From Perkinsus chesapeaki (taxonomy: Eukaryota > Perkinsozoa > Perkinsida > Perkinsidae): a stretch of DNA of 20,702 nucleotides. The stretch is from NCBI GenBank assembly GCA_013115145.1, contig JAAPAO010000613.1, forward strand, positions 1 to 20,702, in the 5' to 3' direction. The notes under the pieces were generated by a model. The model saw only the letters and a list, made by a program, of their open reading frames with translations, had not been told where the DNA came from and searched no databases. Position 1 is the first letter of the stretch; each line of letters opens with the position of its first letter. Shown here in pieces: positions 9,632 to 17,213 of the stretch. The position numbers and the translations under genes are program-made.

Positions 9632-10770
9632 TCATATGTCAAGGATGCCCCTAAGATAAAGAATAACAACGAAATCCACTAGCGGTGCCACACCTTCAAT
9701 CAATGCCCTGTAGGTTCCGGGGATAGCCGAGAAATCGGTGATATTTATTTTCGAACCCTCCATGTTGTATGGGATATTTTGCAGTTGCAGGTTCAGACCC
9801 GGCAGCGTGACATTCCTGAAAGTGAAACATCAACGAATGGGTGAAGATCGAGAGAAAGCCTTACAGCTCCTGGATGTTTCTGTCTCGGTTTCAGCGAAAA
9901 GAGCCATCACCGTCACAGTGATTGGACCTAGACTTGTGTTACCAACAAAGGTGCCGTTAGGGTGACCTGAACCAGGACTAGGTGCGGCGGTAGTTGTGGG
10001 GCCAGGCTCAGTAGTAGTTGTAGGGCCAGACTCAGTAGTAGTTGTGGGCCCAGGCTCAGTAGTAGTTGTGGGCTCGGGTTCAGTAGTAGTTGTGGGGCCA
10101 GGCTCAGCAGTAGTTGTGGGGCCAGGCTCAGTAGTTGTTGTAGGGCCAGGCTCAGCAGTAGTTGTTGTGGGGCCAGGCTCAGCAGTAGTTGTGGGGCAAG
10201 GCTCAGTAGTTGTTGTGGGGCCAGGCTCCGTAGTAGTTTTCGGGCCAGGCTCGGGCGTACTGGTCGGGGAGGGAGTAGTAGTCGTATTCCCACCACAGGG
10301 GACTGGTGTATCTTGCGGACACACCGCCGGATCAGGATGAGTGTTGAAGAAACATGTAGTGTTGTCGGGAAGATAGTAACTGACAAGGTAACGGTTACGC
10401 TGAGCATTCGGGCTCACCGAGAAAGAAACGGATAACTGTACTTACAATCCTTGGCAAACTCCAACTCCATCCTCTGGGGGGCCGAAGGGTTTGCAATAAG
10501 AACCAAAACGACCACAGTCACTCATGTTGTTAGATCCACACAGGGACTGGCATTTCTCCTAAACATGGAAGCACTAATATGATACTTCGGACGGCAGTGT
10601 GGGCCCCTCGAAAACGAGGGCTGAGCACCACAGTGTCGAGGCTTTTTACTTACATTCTCGGGGCTTAAAGTAGGTCTCATAGAGCTGTTGTTGGAATCTG
10701 ACTGCCTGACCGAGGACAGGCTTTCCACGAAGGTCCCGAGAATGCAGAAGATGGCGATGTTACCGAACAT
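9632..10770 (-). CDS. Secreted Cys-rich, mucin-like Thr/Pro repeat protein
   Basis: Joined exons predict about 289 residues. Exon 1 (10654-10770) starts MFGNIAIFCILGTFVESLSS, a good signal peptide. Exon 2 (10446-10558) and the beginning of exon 3 (from 10379) hold a Cys-rich module (EKCQSLCGSNNMSDCG, then YCKPFG, VCQG, TTCFFN, AVCPQ, PVPCGG). Exon 3 continues into 11 EPGPTTTT-type units (10252-9986), dense potential O-glycosylation sites. A C-terminal beta-like domain follows (NVTLPGLNLQLQ, SKINITDFSAIPG) with two N-glycosylation sequons and a hydrophobic end (VDFVVILYLRGILDI). Introns 10559-10653 and 10380-10445 are GT-AG and in phase. The join to the last exon needs either a 19-nt micro-exon (9865-9883) between two canonical introns, or a non-GT intron (9816-9869, giving 307 residues). 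Probably a surface or extracellular glycoprotein; no family name is claimed. Confidence 0.75.
9986..10252 (-). repeat. Coding minisatellite, 11 units of 24 bp (one 27)
   Basis: Read on the minus strand, units encode EPGPTTTT with variants EPGPKTTT, EPCPTTTA, EPEPTTTT and ESGPTTTT. Ten units are 24 bp and one has an extra codon, 267 bp in all, so length changes keep the frame. It forms the mucin-like stalk of the surrounding gene. One unit has gained a Cys. Confidence 0.95.
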
Positions 10771-10993
10771 GACGGGAGATTCAAAAGAAAAGAGAGGACC
10801 TGAGAGTAAAACGTTCAGAAACCGAAACCAGGACTTTTCCGAAACCACTGAAACCGACTCCACTGTATCCCGCGTAAACCTATCAATCATTGAGACCAGG
10901 AATGGTATAGAAAGATTGGAACAAATGCTACCAGAGGAAGTATTTTCGGAGTACTTCTGTAGGGTTAACCCGAGACCTTCAGATGCAAGGCTG

Positions 10994-11179
10994 TCAGCGT
11001 AGCTCGGTGCTAGGCAGGAATGAGGATTCGCGCTGGAGGGCGATACCTTTGCTCAGCTTAGCCATCTCGCTGGACTTCAGGGCCTGGAGCAACGGTTTTC
11101 GCTGCACGCGCGCGCAGGTTGATAGAACACTGGTGTAAAACAGTACCTGTAGCAGCACTACTAGTAGCCCTACTGCCAT
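10994..11179 (-). CDS. Possible small secreted protein
   Basis: A 61-codon frame starts MAVGLLVVLLQVLFYTSVLS, which looks like a signal peptide, followed by a basic and Ser-rich tail with no domain. It lies upstream of the mucin-like gene on the same strand, with 223 bp between them. A GTACTG donor follows codon 11, so the frame could instead be the first exon of a spliced gene. Only the hydrophobic start supports it. Confidence 0.25.
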   Translation of the reverse strand: MAVGLLVVLLQVLFYTSVLSTCARVQRKPLLQALKSSEMAKLSKGIALQRESSFLPSTELR

Positions 11180-11834
11180 GAATCGCGTAGCCTCACATAT
11201 GCTGCGTTATGGGCAGTTTGATCTGACCCTGTTCGTGCGCCGACCACTATGATATACCGAATGCCTACCACTCCCCGGCGCGTATTAGACAGTTACAGAG
11301 AGGTGGGCCGCCGCAGTGGCAGAATTCCAGCACAGTACTTGCCTCGCTTGTGCGGCTGAACAATACAGGGCCACTCGGAAAGTGCAGTTTCCTACTATAT
11401 TTATCTAGCGATATCTGCTACTTGCATAATGACATCTTCCTGTATAATAGTAATATGTTTGTCATAAAATTATATAAAACCAAAATGGAGACAAAACAGA
11501 TTGATGTCGCCACATGAAGAGCCTGCCAGACTTCAAGGCGGTTCGTATACGCATCAGTGGAGAAGTAGACGGAGAACTAATTAGTAATTTTGGACCAAAA
11601 TTATCATTTACCGTTCGAGTATAGTTGGCAGTGTCGATTCATACAATACATGCGTGAGAAGTAGTACTCAATGTGTGTGGATGGGAGGGTAACGGTGCTA
11701 CTGAAGTTATGCGGTAATTCAAATTTTTAACCACTCCTGCTTTTTGAGGATTTAGGAACAACTAAGAATAGTACTTTAGAATATACTTCCCTAACAAAAG
11801 CACGAATTATGTGTACATTTTTAAGCTGTGGTTT
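11180..11834. other. AT-rich spacer with no supported gene
   Basis: Nothing with coding character or recognisable structure was found. The stretch 11400-11830 is rich in A and T. It contains no copy of the neighbouring repeats. Confidence 0.5.
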
Positions 11835-12020
11835 CTAAGAATGTGTCGCATCGATTTTGCACGATTTTTCTTGTTCCTCACTGCTGACAAGGAGTTTGAA
11901 TCTGGAGCTAGCATGATGCTGAGGAAACATATACATAGAGTACGCACCCATTAACAAAGCTTGGCTATTTCTAAATCCAAAACGCGAGTTGATAAGAACT
12001 TGACGGACGGTGTATGGCAC

Positions 12021-12442
12021 TGCTGTATTCGACCGCATTTATTTGACACCGAAGAACGAATATCGTCGACACGGTAAAAACATATAAGCGGATGATGGAG
12101 AAGGGAAAAGTGAACATGGAGTTGAGTTATCGTTTAAATACCGAGGTTATCTCGGTTCCACAGGACTACCCAAACTCAACTCTGGAAGCCAAAAGAGAAA
12201 AGGTGCCATGCTTAATATTCCCACTCAAAATATTTAATTCCTTGTGATCGAATCTCACCGAAGATTCTCTCGCGAAGAGTCGCCTCATCTTCTCCATGAA
12301 CTGCTCGAAAATAATCATCAACGATTATCTACCAAGAGCCCTACGTTTTCCTGAGTTTGCCAGAACCTTAGGATGCCATTCAATTGTGACAGAGGAGACT
12401 CTTGCTTTCATAACACCAGACTTGTTGAGGTGTTCCATCAGT
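12021..12442. repeat. Duplicated segment, copy 2 (partner 8632-9047)
   Basis: This is the counterpart of copy 1 and lies at the 3' end of the intact FkbM gene: it includes that gene's last exon up to six nucleotides from its splice acceptor and about 300 bp of 3' flank. Because the gene is complete here, this copy is more likely the source. The stem-loop at 12118-12128 with 12173-12183 is kept. Confidence 0.9.
12118..12183. other. Conserved stem-loop in copy 2 of the duplication
   Basis: Same 11-pair stem (GGAGTTGAGTT with AACTCAACTCT) and same 44-nt loop as copy 1. The inner element reads GTTCCACAGGAC here, where GTTC can still pair with GGAC using one U-G on the plus strand. It lies about 140 bp after the FkbM stop codon. 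Confidence 0.45.
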
Positions 12443-13270
12443 TCATATCTGGACACTGTTAAGGCTTCAATGATGCTCAAATTACTCAGCGCCCTCGATA
12501 TCGACTTTGAGAACAACTTCGTCCATTTGCGAAGTTGGCACTGCTCTCTCCAGCCATTTCGCGAAGTCTACAACGCAACCATCTTCGCGCCAACGACCCT
12601 TCTTGCCTGGGATGGAAAAATCGTGTGGCTCTAAGTTACTCTCCAGGTTCCCCTCACCCTTGGCAGCTTGCTCTTCTCGCCGGTCATAAAGACTTGTTCC
12701 AACAGAGTCGTAGTGTATTTCTATTCCGTGTTTTGACTTTGGTTTGGACACCGCTTCATCTTGGAAGTACCTTATATCTCCGCACTTCTAGAGAAATACT
12801 GAGATACAACGGCCACCCTATCGTTCCAGTATTCGTCCAAGCACCCGCCATAATTGGCACACACACCGGAATCTTCGCGTTTGCCTCGCATCTCTCGGTC
12901 AGCCTTTTCTCCCACTTAGGATTCAACTCGAAGAAGTATACCTCCCAGTCTGCGGCGTCGAAATTCTGCCACTAAAGTTTGCGAATTCCGGAAGCTCCTT
13001 TCATACCTGGCCTCCTCGTTCTTTCAATTTCATTAAAAACTCTAAAGACTGTCCGTCGTTCGCACCAAGGTCGATGAACACGCGACGCCCTCGAGATGCG
13101 CCGGCTGGTGGTCCCGCTTGGGCCATGTCCTTGCAGACTGTTTCCCGCAGTGCCTCACCGATCGCGAGGGTTGTGATGGGATTGTAAAAGTTGTAAAGAA
13201 TGTACAGTGCCGCCAAACCGATGAGAACGATGGGTAGTATCGGTGGTAATCGACATTTATAACTTGACAT
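12325..13270 (-). CDS. FkbM-family SAM methyltransferase, type II membrane protein
   Basis: Predicted 275 residues from four exons: 13007-13270, 12817-12971, 12486-12770 and 12325-12448. Introns are 35, 46 and 37 nt, all GT-AG and phase-consistent. The N-terminus has a short cytoplasmic tail and one hydrophobic anchor (LPIVLIGLAALYILYNFY), so the enzyme should face the secretory lumen. The SAM-binding motif I is VFIDLGANDG near residue 70; exon 2 adds YFFELNPKW and AGAWTNTGTI; exon 3 ends VVLKVDIEGAE, typical of Methyltransf_21/FkbM; exon 4 has VTIEWHP. FkbM relatives are O-methyltransferases on sugars or small molecules; the substrate here is unknown, and glycan methylation in the Golgi is a guess. 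A last-exon copy lies at 8930-9047. Confidence 0.85.
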
Positions 13271-13352
13271 GACCGTCTAAAGCTGCGACTGGGCATTATT
13301 GGCGGCTCACTTTAGGTAAGCCACAAGCGTAGTTCAGCAAGCTGAGATTTAT

Positions 13353-13553
13353 TTATCTAGGTCTTGGATAGTAAGCAGGCCACCCAACGACCTGTTTAAA
13401 GATAAAGTGGCTTAGATGGTCAACTATCTCTTCTGGCGCGTTTGGGTGTCCTAAATTAGGACTTCCAAGCATTGTTGGAATATATGTATTTGGTAGCGCT
13501 TGCCCTGAGAGAATGTCCCAAGCAAATACCGAAAGAGTACAGCTCTTATACAC
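13353..13553 (-). CDS. Possible orphan terminal exon
   Basis: This minus-strand frame has a protein-like composition (LPNTYIPTMLGSPNLGHPN, then EEIVDHLSHFIFKQVVGWP) ending YYPRPR and stop. A splice acceptor TTCTCTCAG sits before codon GG/CAA at 13504, so the real exon may be 13353-13504, with its upstream exons not identified. I do not recognise the protein. It lies just upstream of the FkbM gene on the same strand but in a separate frame. Confidence 0.3.
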   Translation of the reverse strand: MYKSCTLSVFAWDILSGQALPNTYIPTMLGSPNLGHPNAPEEIVDHLSHFIFKQVVGWPAYYPRPR

Positions 13554-13895
13554 ACAGCCGACGTTGAAGACCTTCCTACGGTGAGCAGGCGTGAAGTACG
13601 TTCCTGCACTACAACGGGTGCGTTAATTCGTCTATTTTGTGTCTAGAGAGAAGTGCCTGTTTCGGCACCTGGAAAGTCGTTCATAGAGCGTAGTATATGT
13701 TTTTCGATCGCTATGCAACTTCGGGAGTGTGCTTATTATGGATCGATGAACCTATGGTTCTCCTGAATGACGCACCTGAGCTGTGAACCCGGAAGACTAG
13801 TTGTTACAAGTGAGTTTCACAGTGTATAATCTCTGTTCTAAAGCTTGGAACTTCGGCGATTCAGAACTGTCGACGCAAGTCAAAAGCAGATTCAC

Positions 13896-14180
13896 TCAAC
13901 AACGGTTTGAACTATTGCGCACCAGCATGAGAAGCAGCAGCAGCAGCAGCATCGGTATCAGTTGTCTCAGGAGTAGCCGGGCTCTCTGCGGTCGGGACTG
14001 AAAAACGTTTATGGTTACGTTGATGTAGCGAGTGACCATCACTTCTGTGTGGTCTCGTGTGGTGTCGTATGGTCTTCTTAGCCTTTCTTGGTGCCGAACA
14101 CGCCTTGGACCACTGGCAGAGCAACCACACTGCGGATGCCACACCTGAATGTAAGGAGACAAATCACACAATGACGACAC
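13896..14180 (-). other. Unresolved open region with (CAG)n tract
   Basis: Two minus-strand frames stay open here. One contains VTRYINVTINVF, a beta-strand-like pattern; the other gives a Thr/Glu/Pro run and then DTDAAAAAASHAGAQ and stop, the poly-Ala coming from GCT triplets at about 13935-13952. A possible 34-nt intron (GTCGTC...TTCAG) precedes. It may be the 3' part or untranslated region of the beta-rich gene upstream, or a separate small gene. The evidence does not decide. Confidence 0.2.
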
Positions 14181-14258
14181 TCAGAGGAAACGTGCTGTTA
14201 AATTTCTGCGTAATGCAAGGGCGATGTCGAGTCGTCAAGGTGGTAACCACGTTATGAT

Positions 14259-14880
14259 TCAAGCTTGGAGCGGCGCTACAGTGGTGCACGTAGACATACC
14301 CCAAACAAAGAGGACGGCAAGTGCAATCATCAAAGCTCGAACACTCCACTGCCTCGGCAAGTCCCTTTTAGAACGAACGCCGTGAGGCTCTGATCGCCAC
14401 CATGCGGCGGCAGGCGGCACTTCACCAGTTTCCTGAATAAAACAAACTACCCTATTGCACACGTGTGATCGCCCTACCTCGAGATCGGCATCAACGGTAA
14501 CGTCTACAACAGAGTTTTTCGTGACACCGTCAGCTGCCGGCTCTGAAACGGTCCAACTCTGGAGCTTCCCTGTCGGTCCACTTGCCTTTGTGCACGCGAA
14601 TCGTAACCGTGTCTCCGTTGCCAACTTTGACAGTCTCTGAGCCTCCCTGGGAAGTCGGTAACTGCCCCAGAAATCGCCGTCACGGCCACGCCGTGTTGAG
14701 GACGATGAGCGTCCTTACTTTTCCTGACAGTGTCACGGTCACTTCATTATTGCCAACAACAACCGGTGAGCTCGAAGCTCCGGCGCCGATAGTCACAACT
14801 CCGTCACCCTGTGAAAAAATTCAACCGGGAAACGCGACCGCGAGCTTTACTGTTTTTGCAGCCTTGATAGCGTGGCACAT
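14259..14880 (-). CDS. Beta-rich surface-type protein with C-terminal membrane segment
   Basis: Exons inferred from phase: a partial first exon ending 14851, then 14719-14808, 14596-14661, 14478-14558 and 14259-14432. Introns are 42, 57, 37 and 45 nt, all GT-AG and all phase 0. The joined protein shows repeated beta-strand patterns (NEVTVTLSGK, NGDTVTIR, SVVDVTVDADLE), then a charged linker and a hydrophobic segment ALMIALAVLFVWGM near the end. Upstream of the ATG at 14880 the same frame reads IVFIPLLLRVTSLLAQLA, like a signal peptide, but no in-frame ATG precedes it; the true start may lie in another exon. Function unknown; an extracellular domain held at the membrane is an inference. The 37-nt intron is what joins two otherwise out-of-frame halves. 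Confidence 0.5.
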
Positions 14881-15529
14881 CGCCAGCTGCGCTAGGAGTG
14901 ACGTGACGCGCAGAAGAAGTGGAATGAATACAATCTTAAAATGGTTGATGAACTGGGCTAAAATGTGGCCAAAATTAATGATATTAATTGTTTATGTTTA
15001 ATTAAAATGTTTATAATGTGGCCTCTAAAGTGGCCACATTCCTTCTATAAGACTTCTTGCGAGTCCGCCATTCTCAGCAGTATTCGCTTACCAAGACAGC
15101 ACTGTATATCTTCTCTATTGTGTAAGTATCTAATATTTACCTCATCTGTTACTATGCACAATTTCATTCAACAAAGATTTTACCACTCCCATGTGTGAAA
15201 ACACCATCCCATATCGTGCAAAAGTTGTGCAAGTTAGACTACTACTACTTTTTAGTTGTGTGGCACAACAAAAATAGTAATAGCAGTCTACTCTATGGAA
15301 ACCTGCCGACCCCGCAGCATTAGCAAGTGCTCTATACTTTCGAAATTTTGTTCGCGGAGATGCACTTCTCATTCATGGGCGGACAAAATGTACATTTTTC
15401 AAGGTTGAGCCTTGTGGGCTTCGCACTGAACCGCGAGAATCCGCGAGTGTCGCAATTCTTTCCAGTGCGCGTACATGTGTGACAAACTCAGTTCAGTTAG
15501 CAATTAAGTTGAAACGATGAAAGGAACAC
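14881..15529. other. Spacer with an inverted repeat
   Basis: No supported gene. The notable element is the AATGTGGCC inverted repeat (15015-15040). The rest is AT-rich and should hold the glutaredoxin 3' untranslated region and the 5' region of the beta-rich gene. Confidence 0.5.
14962..15040. repeat. AATGTGGCC inverted repeat with extra direct copy
   Basis: AATGTGGCC at 15015-15023 is mirrored by GGCCACATT at 15032-15040, giving a perfect 9-bp stem with an 8-nt loop. A third copy of AATGTGGCC lies at 14962-14970. The spacing places it between a 3' end and a gene start, both on the minus strand. It could be a transcription-factor site cluster or a terminator-like hairpin. Confidence 0.6.
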
Positions 15530-16218
15530 TCAGTCTTTTTTAGGAGGAGCCTCGGCAATCATCTTAGCTAGCTCACCAGATTGGTACAGCTGCATCAGTT
15601 GAGACATTCCGCCGATGCTTTTACCTTCAAAAAATATACGTGGAACTGAAACGACGATATCCTGAACGAGTGAAAGTTGAATACTTACCAGTTCTTGCAC
15701 CGGTTAACGCGTTGAGCTCTTGCTGGTAAAGCTGGGTATCCTAAAAGACACTCATGGTAGTGAGGTAGACCGCACTGTGAAGAAGCTCACATTCGGGCCG
15801 CCCGCTACTCGATCGATTTCTACAACGGCAACTGGCTGATTCAGATCTTTCAAGAGCTGTTTGGCTTGACTGCAAAACCTGAGAAAAACCGAGTAATACA
15901 CGGCAAACTAGCCCGAAGTGATAATGATTCGGAAACTCGGTTTTTCGTAAGTGACTTCTACTATAAGCTTCTATCTGCGAAGTATGCCGGGATTTCATAT
16001 AGTTTAATATCGCTCTTATGGGTTGTTTCTTACGGACAAGTTGTTTTAGAAAAGACGGCCCATTTGTTATTCTCTATCGTTTCCTCTATATGAGTCTTCA
16101 CATAATTGCCGCTCTTGCCGAATTTAGGGACGGCGTGGTAGGCAGTAAAGCATCGTTTTGAAAGGTGAGAGAGTGCCGTGGGAAGGCCGGTGGTCGAACG
16201 AGTGAATGCCAGGGACAT
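15530..16218 (-). CDS. Dithiol glutaredoxin, probably mitochondrial
   Basis: Four exons (16034-16218, 15791-15878, 15689-15740, 15530-15645) give 146 residues. Glutaredoxins reduce protein disulfides and glutathione mixed disulfides using GSH. The first about 30 residues (MSLAFTRSTTGLPTALSHLS) are rich in Ser, Thr and Arg with no acidic residues, as in a mitochondrial presequence. The fold starts at VFSKTTCPFC; the active-site CPFC is split by intron 1 after the second base of the Pro codon. Then come KQLLKDL, TVPRIFFEGKSIGG (cis-Pro and GSH-binding Gly-Gly) and the last helix SGELAKMI. Introns are 155, 50 and 43 nt, GT-AG, all in phase. The ATG at 16218 was chosen because upstream codons lack another ATG before a TTG-only extension. 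The CPFC centre argues for a class I dithiol enzyme; iron-sulfur binding cannot be judged. Confidence 0.9.
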
Positions 16219-16691
16219 GGGAAGAAGATCGAAACTTCTCAATATAGTTCAAGACGGTAAAATTGAATTATCGCTCGCCCGGTTTCGGAGCATCTTTTGT
16301 GGCGCGCGCCAAAATATCTTCATCGTCTGGAACTGCCTCAACTTCTCTCTGCATACTGTACGTTTACCATCACTATGTGGAAAGCTTCACTAAAGGTGAT
16401 ATTTACTCAGATCGTCTTTCGATACTTTACTCAACCTTGACGCGTTTTAAAGACAACATCACTCATCATGGATTCGATACATATAAAAAATACGAGTAAA
16501 AACATTTAATAAAGGGTGAATCGACAAAGCCAGAACAGGTTCTGATGTACGATAACACAGTAAGGACAGAATAGCAACCAGGAGTAAAAGCTAGTAGCTC
16601 CAACTCTTGCTTGACTTTGAAAAAGTCGATTCTTGGGGAGAGATTCACCACCGTGAGAAGGTTGCCGCGTTCGATCGAACCCAGACAAGGA
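16219..16691. other. Spacer between glutaredoxin and upstream gene
   Basis: It should contain the glutaredoxin promoter and the 3' flank of the gene ending at 16692. The open frames here show no domain, and I see no repeat. Confidence 0.5.
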
Positions 16692-16907
16692 TTAGGACTG
16701 AGTCTTCTCCAACTTGTGGAGATTGTATGCTCGCTCACCCATGACCAGTTTCTTATCACCTACCAAGGAGTAAATGCTTAGTGCCTTGGGGTCGATCCCC
16801 GGCAGGCCCCTCTGAGTGAGGGCCGCAGACAAGGCATCGAATTGCGACTGCAGCCCCGGACAGTCTTCGTCAAAGTACAAAGATACTGCGTGTCCCGACA
16901 GCGTTCC
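16692..16907 (-). CDS. C-terminal exon of an unrecognised protein
   Basis: An acceptor GATTCTAG is followed by 71 codons and a stop. The exon reads GTLSGHAVSLYFDEDCPG..., passes GLPGIDPKALSIYSLVGDKK and ends YNLHKLEKTQS. Composition and the clean acceptor support a real exon. The frame starts in phase 0 and has no nearby upstream partner: within 300 bp to the right (upstream on this strand) the retroelement region begins. Either the preceding exons lie beyond the element, or the gene was cut by it. I do not recognise the protein; a cytosolic globular tail is all that can be said. Confidence 0.55.
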   Translation of the reverse strand, partial: GTLSGHAVSLYFDEDCPGLQSQFDALSAALTQRGLPGIDPKALSIYSLVGDKKLVMGERAYNLHKLEKTQS

Positions 16908-16911
16908 CTAG

Positions 16912-17213
16912 AATCCTCAGTCTTAGATGCTAGTGCATTATTAGATTGTCAGTCGCGGGTTCGGATCCCAGGCTGGTCGTTTTGACTAATTAATCTAGTG
17001 TATGTGTCGCTCGCCCATGAGCCCATGAATGCTCTGGGTTGGACTTATGATGATGATACCGTAGCCATCTGTAGAGAGATGGCGCGCGATCGTTGTGACC
17101 GCGCAGAAATAGATTAGCTATATTAGCTATACGGGCGCAAATGGCCCCAATCACTTAGTGGCCCCTTTTGATTATCTGGCCAATCCGCCAACTTGTCGAG
17201 TTAGTAACTCTCG
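16912..17213. other. Retroelement 5' leader or LTR region with tRNA-like B box
   Basis: Between the orphan exon and the Gag-Pol start there is no gene. GCGGGTTCGGATCCCA at about 16954-16969 resembles a tRNA T-arm/B box. Further on are a GATGATGATA run (about 17048-17058) and a tandem TTAGCTATA (about 17113-17130). It may be the 5' LTR and leader of the element, or a tRNA-derived SINE remnant next to it. The matching 3' LTR is outside the window, so LTR edges cannot be set. Confidence 0.4.

Noticed and set aside
9928-10407. Leu-rich (LLLSLAPQ) minus-strand frame and Val/Gly-rich plus-strand frame
   Set aside because: Both are shadows of the EPGPTTTT repeat; only the Thr/Pro frame links to the signal peptide and Cys-rich exons in phase.
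10688-11002. Plus-strand 104-codon frame opposite the mucin-like first exon
   Set aside because: Starts with a non-ATG codon, lies antisense to a well-supported signal-peptide exon and shows no domain.
12788-12866. 79-nt intron in the FkbM gene, or a frameshift making it a pseudogene
   Set aside because: A 46-nt GT-AG intron (12771-12816) keeps the family-like AGAWTNTGTI block and restores the frame, so no lesion is needed.
12535-12975. Plus-strand 146-codon frame
   Set aside because: Antisense shadow of the FkbM exons 2 and 3.
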